Origin: Pseudomonas bubulae
Lineage (GTDB): Bacteria > Pseudomonadota > Gammaproteobacteria > Pseudomonadales > Pseudomonadaceae
Direction of reading: 5' to 3'
DNA: 64,000 bases
Assembly: GCF_037023725.1 (NCBI RefSeq)
Contig: NZ_CP146077.1
Location: forward strand, 3,075,001 to 3,139,000
The translations under genes were made by a program, and so were the position numbers. Below the pieces are notes generated by a model. The model saw only the letters and a program-made list of their open reading frames with translations, had not been told where the DNA came from and did not search any database. Shown piece after piece: positions 7,967-16,250 of the stretch. Each line of letters begins with the position of its first letter. The stretch's first letter is position 1.

Positions 7967-9724
7967 ATGTGGCAATACCAGGCACCGCTGCGCGACATGC
8001 AATTTGTCATTGAACACTGGCTCGAGGCCCCGCAGGCCTGGGCACAAACAGAGCGATTCCAGGATCTCGATCTGGCGCTGGCCCGCCAGGTGCTTGAAGA
8101 AGCCGGGCGGTTCAGCTCCCAGATGCTTGCGCCGATCAACAGCAGTGGCGACCGCCAGGGGTGCAGCTTCGAAGCTGGCCGGGTGACAACGCCAGCTGGC
8201 TTTGTCGAGGCGTATGTTGCCTACACCGAAGGCGGGTGGTCAGCCCTGGCGTGCGATGAGGCCTACGGCGGTCAGGGCTTGCCACAGCTACTCGACGCGG
8301 CGCTGCAGGAGATGCTCTATGCCAGCAACCATGGCTGGGCCATGTACACCGGCATCGCCCACGGTGCCTATCTGTGCCTCAAGGCCCATGCTCCGCAGTG
8401 GATCAAGGCGCGTTATTTGCCGCAGATTGTCAGCGGTGAAGTCTTGCCCACCATGTGCCTGACCGAACCGCAGGCAGGCAGCGACGTCGGCCTGCTGCGC
8501 TGTCGTGCCGAACCGCAAGACGACGGCAGTTATCGGGTAAGCGGCAGCAAGCTGTTTATCTCTGGTGGCGATCATGACCTGAGCGCAAATATCCTGCATC
8601 TGGTGCTGGCACGATTGCCCGGTGCGCCTGCTGGCAGTCGGGGCATTTCGCTGTTTCTGGTGCCCAAGCTGCTGGACCACCATCAGGTCAACAGCGTGCG
8701 TTGCGACGGTATCGAACACAAGATGGGGATCAAGGGCAGCGCGACCTGTTCGCTGGTGTTCGAGCAGGCACAAGGCTGGCTGATTGGTGAGGCCAACCGA
8801 GGCTTGGCGGCGATGTTCGTGATGATGAACTCGGCGCGGCTGCATGTGGGGCTGCAGGGGTTGGGGCACGCCGAAGCGGCGTGGCAGAACGCTCGCGACT
8901 ATGCCCTGGAGCGCAAGCAGATGCGTGCGCCGGTTCGGCCTGCCGGGATCAGTGCTGACGCCGCCGACCCGATCCATTTTCACCCGGCCATGCGTCGTAC
9001 CTTGCTGGAGTTGCGCGCCTGTACCGAGGGCATGCGGGCCGTGGGCTATTGGGTGGCGCATCTGCTCGATGAGGCAGAGCACCAAGGGAGCCAGGCTGAC
9101 CGTCAGCACGCCCTGCAGCTGGCAGAAATGCTGACGCCAGTGATCAAGGCGTTTTTCACGGATCAGGGGTTTCGCCAGGCCAGCAACGCTTTGCAGGTGT
9201 TCGGCGGCTACGGCTATGTCAGCGAATTCGCTATCGAGCAAACCCTGCGCGACAGCCGTATTGCGATGATTTATGAGGGCAGCAACGAGATCCAGGCCAA
9301 TGACTTGCTGTTGCGCAAAGTGCTGGGCGATGACGGTCGGGCGTTTGCCGCGTTGCTGGCGGTGATGCGCCAGGAGTCCGCGCTGGCCCTGGACGCCTCG
9401 GAGTGTGCCGGTTTTGCCGCCGAGCTGGAGCGATTGTGCGACAAGCTTGAAGCGGTGGTGGCTGCAGTTCGTGAGCGCGCTGGCGAGGACGTCGAGTATC
9501 CCTATCGGGTTGCCGGGGACTTTCTGCGGTTGTGCGGGGTGGCTCTGCTGGGGTTTGCCTGGGTACGAGGGGCGCGTGTGTCCCGTTTGCTGCCCGACAG
9601 CGACCCGGTACGGGCCAGTAAACTACAGACTGCGCAGTTCTTTTTTGCCTATGTATTGCCAGAAGCCGACTACCGCATTGCCTCCATCCGTGGCGCAATG
9701 GCGAGGCTGGCGTTTGTCGAGTGA
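7967..9724 (+). CDS. Acyl-CoA dehydrogenase
   Basis: This 585-residue FAD enzyme of the acyl-CoA dehydrogenase superfamily shows the flavin-site motif CLTEPQAGSDVG, the segment FGGYGYVSEFAIEQ and a catalytic-base motif MIYEGSNEIQ with Glu437. The extra C-terminal region of about 120 residues is typical of the longer FadE-like subgroup. It follows aat by nine bases and is the last gene of the ferulate operon. Dehydrogenation of a dihydro-hydroxycinnamoyl-CoA (for example hydroferuloyl-CoA, feeding Ech) is a reasonable guess, not shown by sequence. Confidence 0.88.
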   Translation: MWQYQAPLRDMQFVIEHWLEAPQAWAQTERFQDLDLALARQVLEEAGRFSSQMLAPINSSGDRQGCSFEAGRVTTPAGFVEAYVAYTEGGWSALACDEAYGGQGLPQLLDAALQEMLYASNHGWAMYTGIAHGAYLCLKAHAPQWIKARYLPQIVSGEVLPTMCLTEPQAGSDVGLLRCRAEPQDDGSYRVSGSKLFISGGDHDLSANILHLVLARLPGAPAGSRGISLFLVPKLLDHHQVNSVRCDGIEHKMGIKGSATCSLVFEQAQGWLIGEANRGLAAMFVMMNSARLHVGLQGLGHAEAAWQNARDYALERKQMRAPVRPAGISADAADPIHFHPAMRRTLLELRACTEGMRAVGYWVAHLLDEAEHQGSQADRQHALQLAEMLTPVIKAFFTDQGFRQASNALQVFGGYGYVSEFAIEQTLRDSRIAMIYEGSNEIQANDLLLRKVLGDDGRAFAALLAVMRQESALALDASECAGFAAELERLCDKLEAVVAAVRERAGEDVEYPYRVAGDFLRLCGVALLGFAWVRGARVSRLLPDSDPVRASKLQTAQFFFAYVLPEADYRIASIRGAMARLAFVE

Positions 9725-9746
9725 TACCCGGAAAGCATTGTTTCAG

Positions 9747-9754
9747 TGGATCCA
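9747..9754. promoter_or_regulatory. VanR-type operator 1 (TGGATCCA)
   Basis: Perfect palindrome TGGATCCA within GTGGATCCAATAAG. The VanR operator described in other bacteria (Caulobacter-type) has the core ATTGGATCCAAT. I found only four perfect copies in the window, all near vanillate genes. This one is 215 bp from its partner at 9962. Confidence 0.7.
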
Positions 9755-9790
9755 ATAAGCGGTTTTTAAAGTGAGTAATAATGGGTTTCT

Positions 9791-9811
9791 GGCCAGAGAA
9801 GATCTCTGGCC
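9791..9811. terminator. Hairpin downstream of the ferulate operon
   Basis: GGCCAGAGA and TCTCTGGCC form a perfect 9-bp stem with an AGA loop, about 70 bp after the acyl-CoA dehydrogenase stop. No U-run follows on the plus strand, so termination would be inefficient or Rho-assisted. A palindromic operator is the alternative. Confidence 0.4.
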
Positions 9812-9819
9812 ACGAGATT

Positions 9820-9835
9820 GGTCGATAATCGCACC
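9820..9835. promoter_or_regulatory. PcaR-like box upstream of the aromatic transporter
   Basis: GGTCGATAATCGCACC differs at one base from the PcaR consensus as I recall it (GTTCGATAATCGCAC). It lies between the two VanR-type palindromes. This suggests that the transporter-porin unit answers to beta-ketoadipate-pathway signals as well as to vanillate. Confidence 0.6.
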
Positions 9836-9961
9836 CTAAAGTTTATCTGGTCCTGATGTGCTAACACGTTGAATTTAAAAAATAAAAACAGTTTTTATGT
9901 GTTGGGTTCTGTATCTGATGGACCGAATTATTGAAATTCTGACAAACCCTCATATTGCCTG

Positions 9962-9969
9962 TGGATCCA
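9962..9969. promoter_or_regulatory. VanR-type operator 2 (TGGATCCA)
   Basis: Perfect palindrome TGGATCCA inside GTGGATCCATTAACGG, about 200 bp upstream of the transporter start and directly before a TTGACT -35 candidate. Paired with the copy at 9747. Confidence 0.7.
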
Positions 9970-10164
9970 TTAACGGGTTGACTAGCGCCCTGGCGTTGGC
10001 TGGATTCCTTCCTGACCGTCGCCCATAAAAATTACAAAAAAGGGTCTCGTCATGAAAGGCTTATCCAGAGCACAGAACTGTCACAGTTCTGTCCGCTTTA
10101 TGTCTGCGCGTACTGCCGTGTTTTGCGCTTGCCTTGCCCGGGTTGCTTGCGACAGGCAGGTGCA

Positions 10165-11499
10165 ATGATGGATATCAATCTGAAAGCTCGCGTTGATAAC
10201 GGTCCGATGGTGCGATTTCAATGGCTCGCCATCGGGATCTGCATTGTTTTGAACATGATCGATGGCTTTGATGTGCTGGTGATGGCGTTCACGGCGGCTT
10301 CGGTGTCGGCCGAGTGGGGCCTGAGTGGAGCGCAAATCGGCATGTTGCTCAGTGCCGGGTTGTTTGGCATGGCGGCGGGTTCACTGTTTCTCGCCCCCTG
10401 GGCGGATCGCATTGGTCGACGCCCATTGATCCTGTTGTGCCTGGTGGTCAGCGGCACGGGCATGCTGCTTTCGGCATTGAGCCAGACACCGGTGCAGTTG
10501 GCGTTTCTGCGCGGGCTTACGGGGCTGGGGATTGGCGGGATTCTGGCCAGCAGCAACGTGATTGCCAGCGAGTATGCCAGCAAGCGCTGGCGTGGCCTGG
10601 CAGTGAGTCTGCAATCCACCGGCTATGCCCTGGGCGCAACGCTGGGGGGGTTGCTGGCAGTCTGGTTGTTGACCCATTGGGGCTGGCGTTCGGTGTTTGT
10701 TTTCGGCGGGGCTGTGACCTTTGCGGTGATCCCGCTGGTGCTGTTGTGGCTGCCCGAGTCGCTGGACTTTTTGCTTGCGCGCCGCCCGGCCACGGCCTTG
10801 CAGCGTATCAATAGCCTGGCCCGGCGCCTGGGGCAGCCAGTCTTGAGCCAGATGCCTGCTGCAGTGGTGAATCCGGCGGGTCACAGTACCGGTCTGAGCA
10901 AACTTCTGGCGCCTGCCTTGCGCCGCACTACGCTGCTGATCTGGCTGTTGTTCTTCCTGGTAATGTTCGGCTTTTACTTTGTGATGAGCTGGACGCCAAA
11001 ACTGCTGGTCTCGGCCGGGCTTTCGGCGCAACAGGGCATTACCGGTGGCGTGCTGTTGAGCGTTGGGGGGATCTTTGGCGCGGCGCTGATCGGCGGCTTG
11101 TCATCGCGCTGGCCGCTGACCCGGGTATTGTCGCTGTTCATGCTGATTACCGCGGGCTTGCTGGTGCTGTTTGTCGGCTCGGGGTCTTCGGTCATGGCCG
11201 CGTTGGGGCTTGGGTTGCTGATCGGGCTGTTTTCCAACGGCTGCGTTGCCGGGCTCTATGCATTGTCGCCAGTAGTGTATGACGCATCCGTACGAGCGAC
11301 GGGCGTGGGCTGGGGGATCGGCATTGGTCGTATCGGCGCTATCCTGTCGCCCATTGTGGCCGGTTTTCTGCTGGATGCCGGCTGGCAGCCCCTGCACCTG
11401 TATGGCGTGTTTGCAATCGTCTTCGTGATCGCGGCCGGTTGCTTGCTGCTGCTCAAGCCGTCTACTTCGCAGGCCCAACCGGCGCTGGCGCAGGCCTGA
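10165..11499 (+). CDS. MFS aromatic-acid:H+ symporter (VanK/PcaK-like)
   Basis: This inner-membrane protein has about 12 membrane segments. Markers of the aromatic acid:H+ symporter family include the first-helix motif MIDGFDVLVMAF, the loop-2/3 motif APWADRIGRRP and the helix-5 region STGYALGATLGG. The reading frame opens at 10123, but ATG 10165 gives the normal N-terminus (MMDINLKARVDNG) and length (444 residues). It forms a likely operon with the downstream porin and has VanR-type and PcaR-like sites upstream, so uptake of vanillate, ferulate or protocatechuate is likely. In Acinetobacter the equivalent pair near vanAB is vanK-vanP. Confidence 0.88.
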   Translation: MMDINLKARVDNGPMVRFQWLAIGICIVLNMIDGFDVLVMAFTAASVSAEWGLSGAQIGMLLSAGLFGMAAGSLFLAPWADRIGRRPLILLCLVVSGTGMLLSALSQTPVQLAFLRGLTGLGIGGILASSNVIASEYASKRWRGLAVSLQSTGYALGATLGGLLAVWLLTHWGWRSVFVFGGAVTFAVIPLVLLWLPESLDFLLARRPATALQRINSLARRLGQPVLSQMPAAVVNPAGHSTGLSKLLAPALRRTTLLIWLLFFLVMFGFYFVMSWTPKLLVSAGLSAQQGITGGVLLSVGGIFGAALIGGLSSRWPLTRVLSLFMLITAGLLVLFVGSGSSVMAALGLGLLIGLFSNGCVAGLYALSPVVYDASVRATGVGWGIGIGRIGAILSPIVAGFLLDAGWQPLHLYGVFAIVFVIAAGCLLLLKPSTSQAQPALAQA

Positions 11500-11618
11500 T
11501 TCAACCTTCTGATCAACGCCCGGCCTGGCCGGGCGCATACCCATGTCTATCTATCTGTCTGGTCGGGCTGTGTCCGCTGCGGGGAGCGGCTGCGCCCAAA
11601 ATTCGGAGAACAATAATA

Positions 11619-12845
11619 ATGAAGATGCTTACAGGTTTGCTGTCGTTGTCTGTTTGTGCCTCGGCAATGGCCGAGGGTGAAGGTTTTTTTGACGGTGCGA
11701 AAGCAGATTTGATGTTGCGCAACTACTACTTCAATCGAGATTTTCGTGACCATAGCGCAGGCAAAAGCAAGGTGGATGAATGGGCGCAGGGCTTTATCCT
11801 GAAATTCAGCTCCGGTTACACCCCAGGGCCTGTGGGTTTTGGCCTGGAAGGGATTGCCATGCTTGGGATCAAGCTCGACAGCAGTCGCGTGGCCAGCGGT
11901 TCAGAACTGCTGCCGGTGAACAGCGATGGTCGCGCGGCCGATAACTTTGGCCGGGCAGGGCTGGCGGCCAAGGCGCGTTTTTCGCAAACGGAAATGAAGG
12001 TTGGCGAACTGCTGCCGGATGTTCCGGTGTTGCGTTACGACGATGGGCGACTGCTGCCGCAGACCTTCCGTGGCGCCATGCTGGTGTCCAGGGAGATTGA
12101 AGGCCTGGGGCTGCAGGCAGGGCAATACCGGGCCGTGAGTTTGCGCAATTCTTCGGACATGCAGGATCTCGCGGCGTGGGCTGCGCCGGGTGTGACCTCG
12201 GACCGATTCAACTACGCGGGGGCTGAGTACCGTTTCAATGAACAGCGTACCCAGGTGGGGGCGTGGCATTCGCAGTTGGCGGATATTTATCAGCAGAGCT
12301 ATTTCAATCTGCTGCACAAACAGCCGGTGGGTGACTGGGTGCTGGGCGCCAATCTGGGGTACTTCATTGATAAGGACGATGGCAGCGCGCGTATCGGTCG
12401 GGTCAGCAGTCGCACAGCGTACGGATTGTTCTCGGCGGCTACGGGCGGACACACGTTGTACCTGGGGTTGCAGAGGGTCAGCGGGGATAGCGGCTGGATG
12501 TCGGTGTACGGCAGTAGCGGGCGCACGCTGGGCAACGACATGTTCAACGGCAACTTCAGCAATGCCGACGAGCGCTCCTGGCAAGCGCGTTACGACTACA
12601 ACTTTGCCGCGCTCGGGGTGCCCGGGTTGCTGGCGATGGTTCGCTATGGTCATGGCGACAACGCCACCACCAAACAGGGGGCTAACGGCAAGGAGTGGGA
12701 GCGCGATACCGAGGTTGGCTATACAGTCCAGAGCGGCACGCTGAAGAACCTCAGCTTGCGCGTCAACAACGCCACCAACCGTCGCAGCTTCAACAGCGAC
12801 TTCGACCAGACCCGTGTGATCGTGAGTTATCCGTTGTCGATGTAG
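11619..12845 (+). CDS. OprD-family porin (VanP-like)
   Basis: The porin is about 408 residues with signal peptide MKMLTGLLSLSVCASAMA followed by EGEGFFDG. The mature part has the family features DLMLRNYYFNRDF, EWAQGFILKF, LLPVNSDGRAAD and LLPQTFRGAMLVSREIEGL, and ends in SYPLSM. The frame is open upstream to 11439, but ATG 11619 has CGGAGAA eight bases before it and starts exactly at the signal peptide. It follows the MFS gene with 119 bp between, so the two probably act together in outer- and inner-membrane uptake of aromatic acids. It is a diverged paralogue of the porin at 168. Confidence 0.9.
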   Translation: MKMLTGLLSLSVCASAMAEGEGFFDGAKADLMLRNYYFNRDFRDHSAGKSKVDEWAQGFILKFSSGYTPGPVGFGLEGIAMLGIKLDSSRVASGSELLPVNSDGRAADNFGRAGLAAKARFSQTEMKVGELLPDVPVLRYDDGRLLPQTFRGAMLVSREIEGLGLQAGQYRAVSLRNSSDMQDLAAWAAPGVTSDRFNYAGAEYRFNEQRTQVGAWHSQLADIYQQSYFNLLHKQPVGDWVLGANLGYFIDKDDGSARIGRVSSRTAYGLFSAATGGHTLYLGLQRVSGDSGWMSVYGSSGRTLGNDMFNGNFSNADERSWQARYDYNFAALGVPGLLAMVRYGHGDNATTKQGANGKEWERDTEVGYTVQSGTLKNLSLRVNNATNRRSFNSDFDQTRVIVSYPLSM

Positions 12846-12890
12846 GGGGGCTGCGATGCAGGCAGCTCGGAATGTCTGCCGAATTGCGTC

Positions 12891-12990
12891 GATGCCCTCG
12901 CGAGCAAGCCCGCTCCCACAATGAGGTGTGCCAGGCTGTAGGTTTTGAGAACGGCGCACTGCCTGTGGGAGCGGGCTTGCCTGCGATGGC
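12891..12990. repeat. REP-type inverted repeat pair
   Basis: CGCGAGCAAGCCCGCTCCCACA (about 12899-12920) and its inverted partner TGTGGGAGCGGGCTTGCCTGCG (12964-12985) flank about 43 bp. This is the typical Pseudomonas REP doublet. It lies between the porin stop and vanR and may act as a hairpin terminator for the porin transcript. Confidence 0.8.
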
Positions 12991-13080
12991 GTGCTCGCCA
13001 GGGCCGATTTGTGCGCCGCTCAATCTCTATAGCTGCTCATGCGTTACTATGGCCGCTCATGTTTTCTGGATGCTGCCTGG

Positions 13081-13794
13081 ATGAGCAAACCCGGTCAATT
13101 GGTGCTGATTGCACTGCGCAAGATGATTGCCTCAGGCGAGCTTGCCGCTGGCGAACGCCTCATGGAAATTCCCACTGCCGAGTTGTTCGGCGTCTCCCGC
13201 ATGCCGGTACGCATGGCCTTTCGCACGCTTGAGCAGGAAGGCTTGCTGGTGCGTTTCGGCGGGCGCGGTTTTCAGGTGCGTTCGGTCAGTGCCAATGATA
13301 TCGCCGGTGCGGTGGAGGTACGCGGGGTGCTTGAAGGCCTGGCGGCACGTTTGACGGCTGAGCGCGGGCTGTCGGGAGATGCGCGGGCCGCCCTGGAGTT
13401 GTGCCTGCTGCAGGGGGATGAGCTGTTCGATAAAGGCTTCGTCACCGAGGACGATCTTGAGATCTATCACGACCTCAATATGCGTTTTCATCAGGTTATC
13501 GTTGAGGGCAGTCACAACCCGGCCATAGCCGATGCCCTGGCACGCAATGATCATTTGCCGTTTGCATCAGTGACGGCGCTGGCGGTTGATCGCAAAGACA
13601 TGGTCCGTGAATACCGTCGCTTCAACTATGCCCATATGCAGCATCATTCGGTGTTCGATGCGCTGGTCAGTCGTCAGGGCGCTCGCGCCGAAGCCATCAT
13701 GCGCGAGCACGCCAACGCGACGTTGCGTTATGCCGAAATCTTCGGTTCGGCCACCGCCAATGAGCGGATGAAAGTGATCCACCGCTCCGATTGA
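13081..13794 (+). CDS. vanR: VanR, GntR/FCD-family repressor of vanillate genes
   Basis: A GntR winged helix (LVLIALRKMIASGELAAGER, then PTAELFGVSRMPVRMAFRTLEQEGLLVR) precedes an FCD ligand-binding domain with EVRGVLEGLAARL and histidines in DLNMRFHQVI and YAHMQHHSVFD, as in metal-containing FCD folds. ATG 13081 (237 residues) is preferred over the upstream ATG 13039, which adds 14 poorly conserved residues. It is convergent with vanB, with only three bases between the two stop codons. VanR of this family represses vanAB and is released by vanillate. Its likely operators are the TGGATCCA sites. Confidence 0.9.
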   Translation: MSKPGQLVLIALRKMIASGELAAGERLMEIPTAELFGVSRMPVRMAFRTLEQEGLLVRFGGRGFQVRSVSANDIAGAVEVRGVLEGLAARLTAERGLSGDARAALELCLLQGDELFDKGFVTEDDLEIYHDLNMRFHQVIVEGSHNPAIADALARNDHLPFASVTALAVDRKDMVREYRRFNYAHMQHHSVFDALVSRQGARAEAIMREHANATLRYAEIFGSATANERMKVIHRSD

Positions 13795-13797
13795 AGC

Positions 13798-14748
13798 TTA
13801 GATATCCAGCACCAGCAGGGGCGATTTCGAGCGCGAACAGCACGGAGTGAACTGATCGTTGCAGGCTTGCTCATCTTCGGTAAGGAACATGTCGCGATGA
13901 TCCGGAACGCCTTCCAGCACGCGGGTCAGGCACGTGCCGCACACCCCTTGCTCGCACGACATGGGTATATCAATGCCATGACTTTCCAGGACCTGGACCA
14001 CGGTTTTGTCCGCCGGTATATCGAAGACCTGACCGGTGCTGCCCACCTTGACCGAAAAGCTGCCATCGTTGCTGCTGTCAATCGGGGCGGCGGCGAAGTA
14101 CTCCCGGTGCAGGGCGTGCTCCTGCCAATCCTGGGCGCGCGCACTGTCGAGAACATGTTGCATGAAACCACCGGGGCCGCACACGTACAAATGGGTGCCG
14201 GGCTGCGGGTTGGCCAGTACCTGGGCTGCATTCATGGCGGTCTCTGGCTGCTCGTCGAAGTGCATAAACACCCGGTCAGCAAAAGACGAGTTGCGCAGAC
14301 GTTCGACAAAGGCCGCTCGCTCGCCGGACCGTGCGCAGTAATGCAGTTCGAAATCTGCGCCGTTGTGGGCCAGACGCTCCGCCATGCACAAAATCGGGGT
14401 GATCCCTATGCCCCCTGCAAACAGCAAGCTGCGCCGGGCTTCGTGGGCCAGCGGAAACAGGTTGCGCGGTTCACTGATGCGCAGGCAATCGCCACTATTG
14501 ATCTGTTCATGCAGGCTTTGCGAGCCGCCCCGTGAGGCTGGATCCTTGAGCACGCCGATCAGGTAGCGATGCTGTTCGTCAGGATGGTTACACAGGGAGT
14601 ATTGGCGAATCAGTCCGCCGGGCAGGTGCACATCAATGTGCGAGCCTGCACTGAAAGCGGGCAGGGCGCTGCCATCGGTGCTGGCCAATTCATAGGTGCA
14701 AATGCCCTGCGCTTCGTTGTTGCGAGATACCACCACCACATCAATCAT
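13798..14748 (-). CDS. vanB: Vanillate O-demethylase, reductase subunit
   Basis: The 316-residue class IA reductase passes electrons from NADH to VanA. Domains in order: an FMN-binding barrel with RQYSLCN (about residues 48-55), an NAD domain with LFAGGIGITPI and YVCGPGGFM, and a C-terminal plant-type 2Fe-2S domain with CEQGVCGTC and a final cysteine in FTPCCSRS. Together with VanA it converts vanillate to protocatechuate and formaldehyde. It follows vanA by 64 bp on the minus strand. Confidence 0.95.
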   Translation of the reverse strand: MIDVVVVSRNNEAQGICTYELASTDGSALPAFSAGSHIDVHLPGGLIRQYSLCNHPDEQHRYLIGVLKDPASRGGSQSLHEQINSGDCLRISEPRNLFPLAHEARRSLLFAGGIGITPILCMAERLAHNGADFELHYCARSGERAAFVERLRNSSFADRVFMHFDEQPETAMNAAQVLANPQPGTHLYVCGPGGFMQHVLDSARAQDWQEHALHREYFAAAPIDSSNDGSFSVKVGSTGQVFDIPADKTVVQVLESHGIDIPMSCEQGVCGTCLTRVLEGVPDHRDMFLTEDEQACNDQFTPCCSRSKSPLLVLDI

Positions 14749-14812
14749 GCTGCTTCCTCAAAGCGTTGCCATTGAGGGGGCTGGCCCAAGTGTGCTCGCC
14801 CCCGTGCGGAAA

Positions 14813-15871
14813 TTACTGCGCAGTGGCGATCAGTTGTGATTCGGACGTGCGTTCGCTGGCGATGATGCGGTCCAGGACGCGGCGTGACTGCACGCCACCC
14901 GAGTCGATATTGAGCTTGAGCAGTGCGCGTTGCGGGTGGTCCAGCAGGTTTTGTTGCTGTTGTTCGAGCATCTCCAGGTCTTCGCTGAAGATTTTGCCCT
15001 GGCCCTCGCGGATGGTCGCGGTAAGCGCATGATCCTGCGGGTTGAAGTTGCGTGCCATCCCCCAGAAGTACCAGATCGAGGTGTCTGTTTCCGGGGTGAT
15101 GAAGTCGACCACGATGCTCGATGCCTTGAACTCGGGAGCTGCGTGATAGCCGCCTTTGCCCGCGTGAGCGACTCCGACTTCGATCAGGACGTGGCTGGGT
15201 GGCGAGAAGCGGCATATCTGCCAGCGGTCTACCGGCACATCGTCGGCTAGATTATTGCCGCGCAATGCCATGCGCCAGAACGGCGGAGCCATGATGTTTT
15301 CCATGTGCCGCGCCGTGACGACTTCGTTGCCTTCAACCGTGGTGTTCGGTGCGACTTCGTCGATTTCCTTCTGGCCAATGCTGGAGGCGTGTACGTAGGT
15401 TTCGTGGGTCAGGTCCATCAGGTTGTCGATCATCAGGCGATAGTCGCAGCCGATATGAAACAAGCCGCCGCCATAGGCCCATTCATCGCTCACCGCCCAC
15501 TCCAGGTGGTGGATCAATGCAGGATCGGCTTGATCCTGATCACCGGGCCATACCCAGATAAAGCCGTAGCGTTCGACCGCGGCATAGGTTTTGTTGCACG
15601 GGAAACCGCGTACCCGTTGCCCGGGCATCTCGACGGTTTTGCCGTCGCAGCCCATGACCAGGCCGTGATAGCCGCACACCAGGTTGCCGTTTTCGACATA
15701 GCCCAATGACAGAGGGGCGCCGCGGTGCGGACAAAAGTTCTCGACAGCGGCGACCTTGTTTTCATGGCCGCGATAAAAAACCATTTTCTCGCCGCAAATC
15801 TGCCGGCCTAAAGGCTTGTCGGTGATTTCATCGGGGGTGCATGCGACGTACCAGGTGTTTTTTGGGTACAT
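14813..15871 (-). CDS. vanA: Vanillate O-demethylase, Rieske oxygenase subunit
   Basis: The protein is about 352 residues, with an N-terminal Rieske centre (CPHRGAPLSLG and CGYHGL) and the mononuclear iron site DLTHETYVHASSIG. It carries out oxidative demethylation of vanillate to protocatechuate. The frame can be read from a TTG two codons upstream, but ATG 15871 is preceded by GGAG seven bases away and gives the usual N-terminus MYPKNTWYVAC. Upstream lie two VanR-type palindromes at 15905 and 16022. Confidence 0.95.
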   Translation of the reverse strand: MYPKNTWYVACTPDEITDKPLGRQICGEKMVFYRGHENKVAAVENFCPHRGAPLSLGYVENGNLVCGYHGLVMGCDGKTVEMPGQRVRGFPCNKTYAAVERYGFIWVWPGDQDQADPALIHHLEWAVSDEWAYGGGLFHIGCDYRLMIDNLMDLTHETYVHASSIGQKEIDEVAPNTTVEGNEVVTARHMENIMAPPFWRMALRGNNLADDVPVDRWQICRFSPPSHVLIEVGVAHAGKGGYHAAPEFKASSIVVDFITPETDTSIWYFWGMARNFNPQDHALTATIREGQGKIFSEDLEMLEQQQQNLLDHPQRALLKLNIDSGGVQSRRVLDRIIASERTSESQLIATAQ

Positions 15872-15904
15872 GACCAATCTCCAGATCAGGTGTTATTGCT
15901 CTTA

Positions 15905-15912
15905 TGGATCCA
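15905..15912. promoter_or_regulatory. VanR-type operator 3 (TGGATCCA), vanA proximal
   Basis: Perfect TGGATCCA palindrome about 35 bp upstream of the vanA start, downstream of a minus-strand TTGACT. A repressor bound here would block the promoter. Confidence 0.75.
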
Positions 15913-16021
15913 TTAGGCGGTATAGGGATCTTTCAAGTCAATTTTGCTCTGGAGTAATATCGGGTTTTAATAGGGTTTGTGGCGATTACCGAACACAAAA
16001 TGTAAAGGTGGTCGCTGATAG

Positions 16022-16029
16022 TGGATCCA
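16022..16029. promoter_or_regulatory. VanR-type operator 4 (TGGATCCA), vanA distal
   Basis: Perfect TGGATCCA palindrome 117 bp upstream of operator 3. The flanks GTGGATCCATTA match those of the copy at 9962. Two separated sites could allow looping. Confidence 0.7.
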
Positions 16030-16250
16030 TTAGAGGTTTTTGATGGCGTGCATGATGCCTGCGGCGCTATATGGGTGACCGCCAGAATTCAGAAGGAGTG
16101 TTGTGAGGGCTTGTCTTCAAGTTTGTCTTCATCGGGCTTCACCCCGTTGTAGATCATGGACAGGCCCAGGTCCAACAGGTGCAGGAAAGGTAAAAGGGTA
16201 TATTTTTCACTGCTGGTTCGTACCCCTTCGGCAGCACCTACGGGGGATTG

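Larger units (their letters stand above)
9725..10164. other. Non-coding control region before the aromatic transporter
   Basis: This 440-bp interval holds no convincing gene. It contains two VanR-type palindromes (9747-9754 and 9962-9969), a PcaR-like box (9820-9835) and a hairpin (9791-9811). A TTGACT that could serve as a -35 is at 9978-9983, directly after the second palindrome, with no good -10 after it. Confidence 0.7.
15872..16250. other. vanA upstream region, no gene seen
   Basis: This 379-bp interval separates vanA from the 3' end of the FlxA-like gene. It contains the vanAB promoter and the two VanR-type palindromes. On the minus strand a TTGACT -35 candidate (15936-15941) lies upstream of the proximal palindrome, which therefore probably covers the -10 or start region. 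From 16030 to 16250 I see nothing recognisable. Confidence 0.6.

Noticed and set aside
12891..12990. CRISPR-like repeats in intergenic regions
   Set aside because: The repeats are inverted pairs of REP type, two copies per site, without regular spacers or cas genes.
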